A DNA stretch of 64,000 nt from Bradyrhizobium sp. 139 (GTDB lineage Bacteria; Pseudomonadota; Alphaproteobacteria; Rhizobiales; Xanthobacteraceae). Made by a program: the position numbers and the translations under genes. Where the stretch lies: positions 62,001-126,000 of the forward strand of contig NZ_JADPKS010000144.1 in the NCBI RefSeq assembly GCF_023074175.1, read 5' to 3'. Positions 37,328 through 46,689 of the stretch are shown here, piece after piece (position 1 is the first letter of the stretch; each line of letters opens with the position of its first letter). The notes below the pieces were generated by a model that had not been told where the DNA came from, ran no database searches, and saw only the letters and a program-made list of their open reading frames with translations.

Positions 37328-37561
37328 CTAACCTTCGGATGTGTCTCGGAGGGCAACTTGAACAGCTTTGCGGATCCGCTCACCTTGGCTGGGATCGATG
37401 GCATCCAAGTGGTAAATTCGGCATAGCAGGCCGTTAATGCGCCTTACAATGACCCCGTTACTGCAATGCCGGTTGCGCGCGCGCACCAGCTGACGGCGTA
37501 CCTCGAACAGGTCCAGGCGGCGAAATATTCGCGATTGTACCATGCGAGTTAGATCCAGCAT
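37328..37561 (-). CDS. Hypothetical short ORF
   Basis: 77 residues, basic and Arg-rich, with no recognised family. It is divergent from the giant RTX protein gene across 170 bases. The only support is an intact frame with an ATG start in a region without competing genes; it may not be real. Confidence 0.25.
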   Translation of the reverse strand: MLDLTRMVQSRIFRRLDLFEVRRQLVRARNRHCSNGVIVRRINGLLCRIYHLDAIDPSQGERIRKAVQVALRDTSEG

Positions 37562-37732
37562 ATGTCAGCTTGAATTTTGATACCTAAGCGCGGCTCTCGC
37601 CAATCCCGGCTCGCGGTTATCGCGTATCGAATGACTACAGACTTCAAACAAATCCACTGCCGCCCGTAAAAGCTCGTTTCAATTAACTTGCGAAGTGTTG
37701 TTAATATGGTTATTAATGTTTAATTAGTTAAT
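37562..37732 (+). promoter_or_regulatory. AT-rich upstream region of the giant RTX gene
   Basis: The last 60 bases contain a run of TTAAT-type elements (TTAATATGGTTATTAATGTTTAATTAGTTAATT) in an otherwise GC-rich chromosome. Such AT-rich islands are typical targets of MucR/Ros or H-NS-like silencers in Alphaproteobacteria and here immediately precede the adhesin start. The exact -35 and -10 are not resolved. Confidence 0.5.
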
Positions 37733-40700
37733 TTGCAAATTCATGAATGGGGCGACGGCTTGAATACCCCATTAAGCCAAAAGTCCGATGTTGCCGGATC
37801 TGAGGTGGCTTGGGAGCCCTTTAGTTTCCCTGAGCCCGCCCCAACTCACGCACTCATCATTCCAAACGCGCATCTCCTGTTCTCGGGGGAATATGCACGT
37901 TCGGGCCACGATCTCATCATTTCCGATCCTAACCATCGGGTCACGATTCCCCATTACTTTCTCGGTGAGAAGCGTTCGCCGCTCAGCTCGGCGGATGGCG
38001 CGGTGCTCGATGCGAGAGTCGTTGAAGCCCTCACCGGCCATCAAACCTTTGCGCAAGCCGGAGGAAATGCCGCCGCTGGAAAGGTGATTGGCCATGTCGC
38101 GACCATAACCGGAAGCGCCAGCATCGTTCGCAACGGCGTTACTATCGAGGCGAACAATGGGGATGTCGTCTATCAGAACGATGTCGTGCAAACGGGAAGT
38201 AGCTCTAACCTCGGTCTCGTTCTGATTGACGGCACAACGTTCAACCTGAGTGCCAACGCCCGCTTCATGTTGAACCAATTGGGGTATGAAGATCAGACTA
38301 GTGCGAGCGGCACCTTAGTTAGTCTGACGAGTGGCTCGAACCATTCGCTGTTCACGCTCGTCCAGGGTGCGGCTACTTTTGTCGCTGGCCAGGTTGCCAA
38401 AACGGGTGACATGCAGGTCGCGACGCCGACTGCCGTGATTGGAATTCGCGGGACGGCAGTCCTTCTTAACGTCGATGCCGTGGATGGGCAGGTCTCGGTG
38501 TCCGTTGCCGATCAGCAAGACGGTCAGGTTCATTCCGTGCAGGTCTTCAAATGCGTCCCAACGAACTTGCTTCAAGGGGTTTGTACCGCGGGGGATCCAA
38601 TCGGGATAGTTACCAGCGACGGTCCATCGCTGACCATCACCCCAACTGCCAATTTCGAGGTGATCACCCAATCCATCAGTAAGAGCCCAGGCCAGGTTGC
38701 GCAGGAATTCAGCGCTTTTCAGCAGGTGTTGACGACCTACGATATCGGGAAGCAAATCGCTCCAGATACTCCGGCACCTAGCGACGGCAAGCGAGGAGAT
38801 GCCGATACAAAGTCGCTGCAGAAGTTCGCTGGGAGCCCGCCCCCGTCACCTACCGAGGCTCCGACTACTGTTGTTGCAGACGACATGAGGGGCCAAGCCG
38901 GTGGCGGATCGATCACTCCAATTTTTGTGACCCTCGCTTCCATCACGGGAGATTCTACGTCCGCATCGAAGCCGCTCGTCCCCACTTTGGACACCTCGCA
39001 AGCTGCTGTCGTGACCTCGTTCGTACCGGTAATTATCAGCAGCGCTGGCGGTCCAATCAACCATGGAAATCAGACGATCAGCGGAACGGTTGATGTCGCC
39101 TTCGTTGGAAGCACAGTGACGCTGTACGACACTTATAACGGCGTCACCACGCAAATTGGAACGGTTACTGTTGGCTCTGGCGGCGTTTGGAGCATGGCAG
39201 TCACTCTGGCAGGTGATGGCGACCACAGCATCGTGGCTTTGGACCCAAGCTCCAACGTTACCACGAGCGTACCTGTTGTTTTCACCTTGGATACAGCAGC
39301 ACCCGCGGTCGCGATCACCAGCGCGGGCGGACCGGTCAGCCAGGCCAGCCAGACCATCACCGGCACGGTCGACGTGGCCGATGCCGGCGCCACCGTCACC
39401 ATCCTGGACGGCACCACCGCGATCGGCACCGCGATCGTGCAGGGCAACGGCAGCTGGAGCACCACGGTCACGCTCAGCAGCGGCCCGAACGCGCTGACCG
39501 CACGGGTGAGCGATGCGGCCGGCAACACCACCACCAGCAGCGCAGTGCTCTATACGCTCAGCACCACCGGCCCGGCCGTGACCGAGGCCCTGGTCGCCGA
39601 CACCGGCAGCTTGGCCACCGACCATATCACCGCCAACCCGGCGCTGAGCGGCACCGGCCTTGCCAACACGGTGGTGCACTTCACCATCGACGGCAGCCCG
39701 GTCGCGGCGACGGCGACCACCGATGCGCAAGGGGCCTGGTCGTTTACGCCGAGCGGGCTGGCCGACGGAGCGCACACCATCGTCGCGAGCCAGACCGATC
39801 CCTTCGGCAACACCGGTTCGGCGTCGCTGAGCTTCACGCTCGACATGGCGGCGCCGACGGTCGCGATCACCAGCGCGGGCGGACCGGTCAACCAGGCCAG
39901 CCAGACCATCACCGGCACGGTTGGCGTCGCCGATTCGGGCGCAGCCGTCACCATCCTGGACGGCACCACGACGATCGGCACCGCGATCGTGCAGGGCAAC
40001 GGCAGCTGGAGCACCACGGTCACGCTCAGCAACGGCCCGAACGCGCTGACGGCACGGGTGAGCGATGCGGCCGGCAATACCGCGACCAGCGGCGCGGTGG
40101 TCTATACGCTCAGCACCACCGGCCCGACCGTGACCGAAGCCCTGGTCGCCGACACCGGCAGCTTGGCCACCGACCATATCACCGCCAACCCGGCGCTGAG
40201 CGGCACCGGGCTCGCCAATACGGTGGTGCATCTGACGATCGATGGTGTTCTCAGCACCACCACAGCGACCACCGATGCGCAAGGCGCCTGGTCGTTTACG
40301 CCGAGCGGGCTGGCCGACGGAGCGCATACCATCGTCGCGAGCCAGACCGACAGCTTCGGCAACACCGGTTCGGCGTCGCTGAGCTTCACCCTGGACACCG
40401 CAGCACCCGCGGTCGCCATCACCAGCGCGGGCGGACCGGTCAACCAGGCCAGCCAGACCATCACCGGCACGGTCGACGTGGCCGATGCCGGCGCCACCGT
40501 CACCATCCTGGACGGCATCACGACGATCGGCACCGCGATCGTGCAGGGCAACGGCAGCTGGAGCACCACGGTCACGCTCAGCAGCGGCCCGAACGCGCTG
40601 ACGGCACGGGTGAGCGATGCGGCCGGCAATACCGCGACCAGCGGCGCAGTGGTCTATACGCTCAGCACCACCGGCCTGGCCGTGACCGAGGCCCTGGTCG

Positions 40701-43700
40701 CCGACACCGGCAGCTTGGCCACCGACCATATCACCGCCAACCCGGCGCTGAGCGGCACCGGCCTTGCCAACACGGTGGTGCACTTCACCATCGACGGCAG
40801 CCCGATCGCGACGACGGTGACCACCGATGCGCAAGGCGCCTGGTCGTTTACGCCGAGCGGGCTGGCGGACGGAGCGCACAGCATCGTGGCGAGCCAGACC
40901 GACAGCTTCGGCAACACCGGTTCGGCGTCGCTGAGCTTCACGCTCGATACGGCAGCGCCGACCGGCGGCTCGCCAGACCTGACGGCAGGATCGGACAGCG
41001 GCAGCTCGAGCACGGACAACATCACGTCAGCGACCTCGCCGAGCTTCACGGTGGCGCTGAACCCGACCGCTGCGATCGGCGATACGGTTCAGCTGTTGCT
41101 GGGCGACTCGCCGCTGGCGCATCCGGTCACGCATGTGATCACGCCGGCCGACGTGACGGCAGGTAGCGTCAGCCTGACGGTGACCGCCGGCGATCTCGGA
41201 GCCGATGGCACCAAGCAGGTCGCGGCGCAGTTCAGCGATGCCGCCGGCAACAGTTCGACGACTGCAGCGCTGAGCTTCACGCTGGACACGGCAGCACCCG
41301 CGGTTGTGATCACCAGCGCGGGCGGGCCGGTCAACCAGGCCAGCCAGACCATCACCGGCACGGTTGGCGTCGCCGATTCGGGCGCAGCCGTCACCATCCT
41401 GGACGGCACCACCACGATCGGCACCGCGATCGTGCAGGGCAACGGCAGCTGGAGCACCACGGTCACGCTCAGCAACGGCCCGAACGCGCTGACCGCACGG
41501 GTGAGCGATGCGGCCGGCAACACCGCGACCAGCGGCGCAGTGGTCTATTTGGTGGGCGTGCCCGGCGCTATTCTCGGCGACGCCGGCGACAACACCCTGA
41601 CCGGGACTGCCGGAAACGATGTATTCGAGGGCTTTGGCGGTAGTGACATAATCAACGGCTTGTCGGGTGTCGATCGAGCGGTTTATGTCGACGCGACCGG
41701 CGGCATCACCGCCGATCTGACGGCAGGAACCGTGACGGGTCCAGGTGTCGGCACCGACACGTTGATCGGTATCGAAGCCATCCAGGGCAGCAACTTTGCC
41801 GATCACTACTCGGCGGTCGGCTTCAGCGGCAATTCCGGGGTGCCTGGTACGCCAATTGGCTTCAACAGTTTCGAAGGCATGGGCGGAAACGATATCATCG
41901 CCGGCACGATCAATCCTTCCGGAGAGAGACTGACCCGGATTTCCTATATCAGTGCGACAGCGGCAGTCGTCGTTGATTTCGGCGCGGAAACGGCGAACGG
42001 CGATGCGTCAGTTGGCAATGATACCTTCACCAACGTCAATTCGGTCATTGGGTCAGCATTTGGAGACACGCTGCGAGGCAGCGATAATCCCAACGGCACT
42101 TTCGAGCAATATGACGCTCGTGCCGGCAACGATCTGATCGACGGCCGTGGCGGCTATGATTTCGCTGTCTATAACAACGATGCCGCCACTACCACGGGCG
42201 TAAGCGTCAATCTTGCAGCCGGAACCGTCACTGGCGATGCGACGATTGGGACCGATACGCTGCGTTCGGTGGAAGCCGTCCGCGGCACCAACTTCGCTGA
42301 TACTTACGATGCCACCGGTTTCAGCGGCACTAGCACCAATGCCGGATCGAGCGGCACCTTCAACAACTTCGAAGGCATGGGCGGCAACGATACCATTATC
42401 GGCAACGGCAACACCCGAATCCAATATACGCAATCAAGCGCCGGCGTGACGGTCGATTTTCTGGCAGGCACTGCGATCGGCGACGCTTCGGTGGGAACCG
42501 ATACACTCACCGGCGTCAACGCCGTCGTGGGCTCGATGTTTGCCGACAACTTTTTGGGCAGCGGCGCCAACGAGAACTTCATGGGCCTTGCCGGGGATGA
42601 TTTTATCGACGGAAAAGGTGGATTCGACACGGCGCAATATGCCAACCTCACCTTCACGACGGGTGGGATCAGCGTTCACCTTGCAGCTGGAACGGTGACC
42701 GGCGACGCCTCGAGCGGCACCGACACCTTGCGTTCAATCGAAGCCATTCAGGGCACTAATTTCACCGACGCTTATGACGCGGCTAATTTCGGAGTCACCG
42801 GGGCGATCGATCCCGCCACCGGCCTCCCCTACGTTAACGTCGGCAACAATGGCACCTTCAATCAATTTGAGGGAATGGGCGGTAACGACATCATCACCGG
42901 CAACGGCAATACCCGTCTGATCTATACCAGTGCAACCGGCCCTGTGACGATCACGTTCAATCTCAATGGTTGGACCAGCACCAGCAGCGGCGCGTCGGGT
43001 ACCGCAACTGGTGATGGATCTGTAGGCACCGACACCTTCTCCGGTGTCAGCTCGGTATCGGGGTCGTCGTTTGCCGACACCATCACCGGCTCGAACAATC
43101 CAAACAACACCCCGGAAGAATTTGCCGGTCGCGCTGGCAATGACTTCATCGACGGCAAGGGTGGGTTCGACAGAGCTTTCTACAACAACGATGGCTCGGC
43201 TTCAGGTATTCAAGTCGATATGGCTTCGGGCGTGGTGACCGGCGACGCTGCGATCGGAACGGATACCCTCCGATCGGTCGAAGCAATCCGCGGGACGGCC
43301 TTCGCCGACACTTATGTCGCGACCAATTTCGGCGTCTCCGGGCCCAATGCCGGCGATTTCGGTACTTTCAACGAGCTTGAGGGGATGGCCGGCAATGACA
43401 CTATCTCCGGCAACGGCAATACCCGCATCGCATTTTACAATGCTCTGGATGGGGTGACCGTCGACCTCGCCGCCGGCAACGCTCACGGGACGGCATCTGG
43501 TGACGCCGCGGGCACCGGGACAGACACGTTCACCGGCGTGAATGCCGTCCGCGGTTCTTCTTTTGCCGACGTCATTCTCGGCGATGCCAACGCCAATACG
43601 CTCGACGGGAGGGATGGCGACGACCGGATCGACGGCCGCGGCGGCGCCGATACCCTGACCGGCGGGAACGGCTCCGACACCTTCGTCTACGCCGATGGGG

Positions 43701-46333
43701 GCGGAGCAGACACCATCACCGACTTCGATCGTACCCAGGGCGACACCATCGATCTGACAGGGTTGTCCGGCATCTTCACGCTCGCAGACGTTCAGTCGAG
43801 ATCGACGGTGAGTGCTGGCAATACCACAATCAATTTCGGGAGTGGAAATACGCTGACGTTGGTTGGTGTAACAAGCCTCCAGCAAAGCGACTTCATCTTT
43901 CCCGATGTCACTAACGGCACCTCCGGCTCGGATGTGCTGCTCGGAACGAGCCAAGCAGATGCAATTTCCGGTCTTGCAGGAAATGATCGGCTTCAGGGGT
44001 TTGGCGGCAACGATCTGCTCGATGGCGGAGCCGATTTCGACCGCGCTGTCTACACCGATGCCACGGGCGGGATCTCCGTCAACCTTGCGGCTGGCACGGC
44101 ATCCGGTCCGGGAGTGGGTACCGATACGCTCGTCGCGATCGAAGGTGCGGTTGGCAGTGATTTTGCGGACACGTTCAATGCGACCGGTTTCGCGGGAGCC
44201 ACCGGTACTCCCGGTACGCCCGTCGGGTTTAACGAGTTCGAGGGTCGGGGCGGCAATGACACCATTCTAGGTGCCGTGAACCCTTTGGGCGCGGCTTTGA
44301 CGCGGGTTTCTTATGTGAGCGCGACCGCCGGTGTGACTGTCGATATCTTAGCCGGAACGGCGGATGGAGATGGATCCGTTGGTCACGACACGTTTGTTGG
44401 CTTGGGGATCCACGCAGTCTGGGGCTCTTCGTTCGCCGATACCCTTTTTGGAAGCAACAATGGATTCGGTACGGTCGAGGTATTTGCCGGGTTCGCTGGC
44501 AACGACGCGATCGACGGTCGCGGCGGGTTCGACCGCGTCGACTGCAACAACGATCCGACCACGACGTCAGGTATCGCTGTCAATCTCGCTGCTGGCACCC
44601 TGACAGGGGATGCCACGGTTGGTGCTGATACACTTGTGTCGATCGAAGCTGTCCGCGGCACCAAATTTGCTGATACCTACAACGCCTCCGGATTTAGCAG
44701 CACCAGCACGAACTCGGGGTCATTGGGGACCTTCAACGAGTTCACCGGCGAGGGCGGCAACGACATCATCACCGGCAACGGCAACACGCGCATCGGATTC
44801 AACAATGCGACCGCGGGCGTTGTGGTGGACATAGCAGTCGGCACGGCTACCGGGGACACCTCGGTTGGAAGCGATACGTTCACCGGCGTGAATGCCATCA
44901 TGGGCACGATGTTCAGCGATTCCCTGTCGGGAAGCGGCATCAACGAGACATTTACCGGACTTGGCGGCAACGACACGATCGACGGGCGCGGCGGCTTCGA
45001 TGCCGCCAGCTACCACAACATCTATCTTTCGACCGGCAGTGTCAGCATTGACATGGCGACCGGCACGGCTACGGGCGACTCCTCGATCGGCACGGACACG
45101 CTGCGTTCGATCGAGGCTATCCAGGGAACCAACCTTGCCGATACCTATGTGGCCACGGGCTACGGCCTCGCAGGCGCTGTTAACGTCGGCAACAACGGCA
45201 CCTTCAACCAGTTCGAAGGACTTGGTGGTGACGATGCCATCACCGGCAACGGCAACACGCGTCTGACCTACGCCAATGCGACCGGTCCCGTGACGATCAC
45301 CTTCGGCCTCAATAGCTGGACCAGCACCACCAGCGGCGCGTCGGGTACCGTAACCGGCGATGGGTCCGTCGGCACCGATACCTTCTCAGGTGTTGGCTCG
45401 GTGTCAGCGTCGTCATTCGCCGACACCATCACCGGCTCTAACAATCCTAATGGTACAGCGGAAGATTTTGCCGGTCGCGGCGGCAATGACTTCATCGACG
45501 GTAAAACTGGTTTCGACAGGGCGTTCTACAACAACGACGGTTCTGCGGCAGGCATTCAAGTCGATATGGCTTCGGGCGTGGTGACCGGCGACGCTTCGAT
45601 CGGGACAGACACTCTTCGATCAATTGAGGCAATCCGCGGGACCAGTTTCGACGATATTTTTGTCGCGACCAATTTTGGTACCTCGGGTGCAAATGCCGGC
45701 GATTTCGGGACTCTCAACGAGTTTGAGGGAATGGACGGCAATGATGGCATTACCGGTAACGGCAATACCCGCATTGCATTCTATAATGCTCTGGATGGGG
45801 TGACCGTCGATCTTGCAGCCGGCAACTCCCACGGAACGGCCTCCGGTGACCTCGCAAGTGTCGGGATAGATACGTTCACCGGCGTGAATGCCGTCAGGGG
45901 CTCAGCTTTCGCTGACTTCATTTTCGGCGATGCCGGCAACAACACGTTGGATGGGCAAGCAGGAGATGACGTGATCCAGGGACGAGGAGGCGCCGACACG
46001 TTGATAGGAGGAGCGGGAAACGACCAATTCGTCTTCGCTGCGGTTTCAGACTCTACGATAGCAAGCCACGATACGATCAGCGATTTCGTTCATGGTGCGG
46101 ATATCATCGACACCTCGGCGATCGCGGGAGTGTCGGTTGTCCAAGGATTGGTAACCGGGAGTGCCCAAGTCGCGGCGCATAGTATCGCGTGGATTCAGAG
46201 CGGCGCGAATGCAATTGTCTACGTCAACAGCTCGACCGCTGCACAGAGCCAGGGATCGGCGGATATGGAAATCGTCTTGACGAGCGTCACTGCGAATACT
46301 CTGGACGGTCAGGACTTTCTCTTCCACGTCTAA
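37733..46333 (+). CDS. Giant FecR/Ig-like/RTX repeat protein, probable type I secreted adhesin
   Basis: 2866 residues from a TTG start; a second TTG at 37760 with GGGGCGACGG upstream is an equally good start. Residues about 118-246 are a FecR-type domain (GDVVYQNDVVQTG; TPTAVIGIRGT). From about 434 to 1275 come bacterial Ig-like domains, including three tandem 184-residue units with nearly identical DNA and a fourth partial copy. From about 1280 to 2776 lie two copies of a 2.35-kb block of RTX-like modules with GGNDxIxGNGNTR and GGADTLxGGxGxDxF calcium-binding turns. The C-terminus carries the SDTITDF-like segment typical of type I secretion signals. No signal peptide. It should be exported by an ABC/MFP/TolC system and bind calcium outside the cell, serving adhesion or biofilm. 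No such transporter is adjacent. Confidence 0.85.
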   Translation: MQIHEWGDGLNTPLSQKSDVAGSEVAWEPFSFPEPAPTHALIIPNAHLLFSGEYARSGHDLIISDPNHRVTIPHYFLGEKRSPLSSADGAVLDARVVEALTGHQTFAQAGGNAAAGKVIGHVATITGSASIVRNGVTIEANNGDVVYQNDVVQTGSSSNLGLVLIDGTTFNLSANARFMLNQLGYEDQTSASGTLVSLTSGSNHSLFTLVQGAATFVAGQVAKTGDMQVATPTAVIGIRGTAVLLNVDAVDGQVSVSVADQQDGQVHSVQVFKCVPTNLLQGVCTAGDPIGIVTSDGPSLTITPTANFEVITQSISKSPGQVAQEFSAFQQVLTTYDIGKQIAPDTPAPSDGKRGDADTKSLQKFAGSPPPSPTEAPTTVVADDMRGQAGGGSITPIFVTLASITGDSTSASKPLVPTLDTSQAAVVTSFVPVIISSAGGPINHGNQTISGTVDVAFVGSTVTLYDTYNGVTTQIGTVTVGSGGVWSMAVTLAGDGDHSIVALDPSSNVTTSVPVVFTLDTAAPAVAITSAGGPVSQASQTITGTVDVADAGATVTILDGTTAIGTAIVQGNGSWSTTVTLSSGPNALTARVSDAAGNTTTSSAVLYTLSTTGPAVTEALVADTGSLATDHITANPALSGTGLANTVVHFTIDGSPVAATATTDAQGAWSFTPSGLADGAHTIVASQTDPFGNTGSASLSFTLDMAAPTVAITSAGGPVNQASQTITGTVGVADSGAAVTILDGTTTIGTAIVQGNGSWSTTVTLSNGPNALTARVSDAAGNTATSGAVVYTLSTTGPTVTEALVADTGSLATDHITANPALSGTGLANTVVHLTIDGVLSTTTATTDAQGAWSFTPSGLADGAHTIVASQTDSFGNTGSASLSFTLDTAAPAVAITSAGGPVNQASQTITGTVDVADAGATVTILDGITTIGTAIVQGNGSWSTTVTLSSGPNALTARVSDAAGNTATSGAVVYTLSTTGLAVTEALVADTGSLATDHITANPALSGTGLANTVVHFTIDGSPIATTVTTDAQGAWSFTPSGLADGAHSIVASQTDSFGNTGSASLSFTLDTAAPTGGSPDLTAGSDSGSSSTDNITSATSPSFTVALNPTAAIGDTVQLLLGDSPLAHPVTHVITPADVTAGSVSLTVTAGDLGADGTKQVAAQFSDAAGNSSTTAALSFTLDTAAPAVVITSAGGPVNQASQTITGTVGVADSGAAVTILDGTTTIGTAIVQGNGSWSTTVTLSNGPNALTARVSDAAGNTATSGAVVYLVGVPGAILGDAGDNTLTGTAGNDVFEGFGGSDIINGLSGVDRAVYVDATGGITADLTAGTVTGPGVGTDTLIGIEAIQGSNFADHYSAVGFSGNSGVPGTPIGFNSFEGMGGNDIIAGTINPSGERLTRISYISATAAVVVDFGAETANGDASVGNDTFTNVNSVIGSAFGDTLRGSDNPNGTFEQYDARAGNDLIDGRGGYDFAVYNNDAATTTGVSVNLAAGTVTGDATIGTDTLRSVEAVRGTNFADTYDATGFSGTSTNAGSSGTFNNFEGMGGNDTIIGNGNTRIQYTQSSAGVTVDFLAGTAIGDASVGTDTLTGVNAVVGSMFADNFLGSGANENFMGLAGDDFIDGKGGFDTAQYANLTFTTGGISVHLAAGTVTGDASSGTDTLRSIEAIQGTNFTDAYDAANFGVTGAIDPATGLPYVNVGNNGTFNQFEGMGGNDIITGNGNTRLIYTSATGPVTITFNLNGWTSTSSGASGTATGDGSVGTDTFSGVSSVSGSSFADTITGSNNPNNTPEEFAGRAGNDFIDGKGGFDRAFYNNDGSASGIQVDMASGVVTGDAAIGTDTLRSVEAIRGTAFADTYVATNFGVSGPNAGDFGTFNELEGMAGNDTISGNGNTRIAFYNALDGVTVDLAAGNAHGTASGDAAGTGTDTFTGVNAVRGSSFADVILGDANANTLDGRDGDDRIDGRGGADTLTGGNGSDTFVYADGGGADTITDFDRTQGDTIDLTGLSGIFTLADVQSRSTVSAGNTTINFGSGNTLTLVGVTSLQQSDFIFPDVTNGTSGSDVLLGTSQADAISGLAGNDRLQGFGGNDLLDGGADFDRAVYTDATGGISVNLAAGTASGPGVGTDTLVAIEGAVGSDFADTFNATGFAGATGTPGTPVGFNEFEGRGGNDTILGAVNPLGAALTRVSYVSATAGVTVDILAGTADGDGSVGHDTFVGLGIHAVWGSSFADTLFGSNNGFGTVEVFAGFAGNDAIDGRGGFDRVDCNNDPTTTSGIAVNLAAGTLTGDATVGADTLVSIEAVRGTKFADTYNASGFSSTSTNSGSLGTFNEFTGEGGNDIITGNGNTRIGFNNATAGVVVDIAVGTATGDTSVGSDTFTGVNAIMGTMFSDSLSGSGINETFTGLGGNDTIDGRGGFDAASYHNIYLSTGSVSIDMATGTATGDSSIGTDTLRSIEAIQGTNLADTYVATGYGLAGAVNVGNNGTFNQFEGLGGDDAITGNGNTRLTYANATGPVTITFGLNSWTSTTSGASGTVTGDGSVGTDTFSGVGSVSASSFADTITGSNNPNGTAEDFAGRGGNDFIDGKTGFDRAFYNNDGSAAGIQVDMASGVVTGDASIGTDTLRSIEAIRGTSFDDIFVATNFGTSGANAGDFGTLNEFEGMDGNDGITGNGNTRIAFYNALDGVTVDLAAGNSHGTASGDLASVGIDTFTGVNAVRGSAFADFIFGDAGNNTLDGQAGDDVIQGRGGADTLIGGAGNDQFVFAAVSDSTIASHDTISDFVHGADIIDTSAIAGVSVVQGLVTGSAQVAAHSIAWIQSGANAIVYVNSSTAAQSQGSADMEIVLTSVTANTLDGQDFLFHV
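39297..41550 (+). repeat. 552-bp tandem DNA repeats encoding Ig-like domains
   Basis: The motif GCGATCACCAGCGCGGGCGG recurs at about 39311, 39863 and 40415, a constant 552-bp period (184 codons). After a divergent spacer domain (about 40967-41290) a shortened copy follows at about 41300-41550. The copies differ by only scattered bases, so unequal recombination and copy-number change are likely. Assembly collapse is also a risk here. Confidence 0.9.
41570..46040 (+). repeat. Internal duplication of a 2.35-kb RTX-module block
   Basis: Block 1 (about 41570-43700) and block 2 (about 43910-46040) encode the same order of modules. For example, GVTVDLAAGNAHGTASGD at about 43450 recurs at about 45796 as GVTVDLAAGNSHGTASGD, an offset near 2346 bases. 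DNA identity is lower than in the Ig repeats, so this duplication is older. Confidence 0.8.
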
Positions 46334-46689
46334 CCACGCATCGCTGCTCCTCACAACTGCTTTGGCGGCCTTGGTAAAGGCCTGGCAGTTTCCGCTGTGG
46401 GTTTACTCAGGGAGCGGCTGGTCTTGCCCAGGCAACGATTGTTGGCAGTCCCTGCCAGATCGACCATCGTCTTGGCCGCTAACGTCCTCTTGCATGCCGT
46501 CTTACGTCAGTGTCACGCAGGGGGGCATTCGTCGCACGATCATCGTAATTCAGCGGCGATGTCGGCCACCGGCGTCCTGTAGTGACCGACTCGGCGAAAA
46601 CGCTCGTCCGCCGCTCCCAGGATACGCGCGCGGGCCTCGTCGAACTCTCTTCCCGTTCGGACCGGACGATCCACTGGATCAACGGAGCC
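46334..46689. other. Intergenic stretch between convergent genes
   Basis: About 350 bases between the RTX gene and the convergent RND permease gene. I see no supportable gene and no clear intrinsic terminator. A weak GGCCTTGGTAAAGGCC hairpin lies near 46366-46381. Confidence 0.4.

Noticed and set aside
38846..40879. 677-codon minus-strand open frame opposite the adhesin gene
   Set aside because: It mirrors the GC-rich Ig-like repeats, has a repetitive Arg/Gly composition and no family; it is an antisense shadow.
39297..41550. Regular repeats that could suggest CRISPR or tandem satellites
   Set aside because: The period is 552 bases and the repeats are coding in one frame for Ig-like domains; no short repeat-spacer pattern exists in the window.
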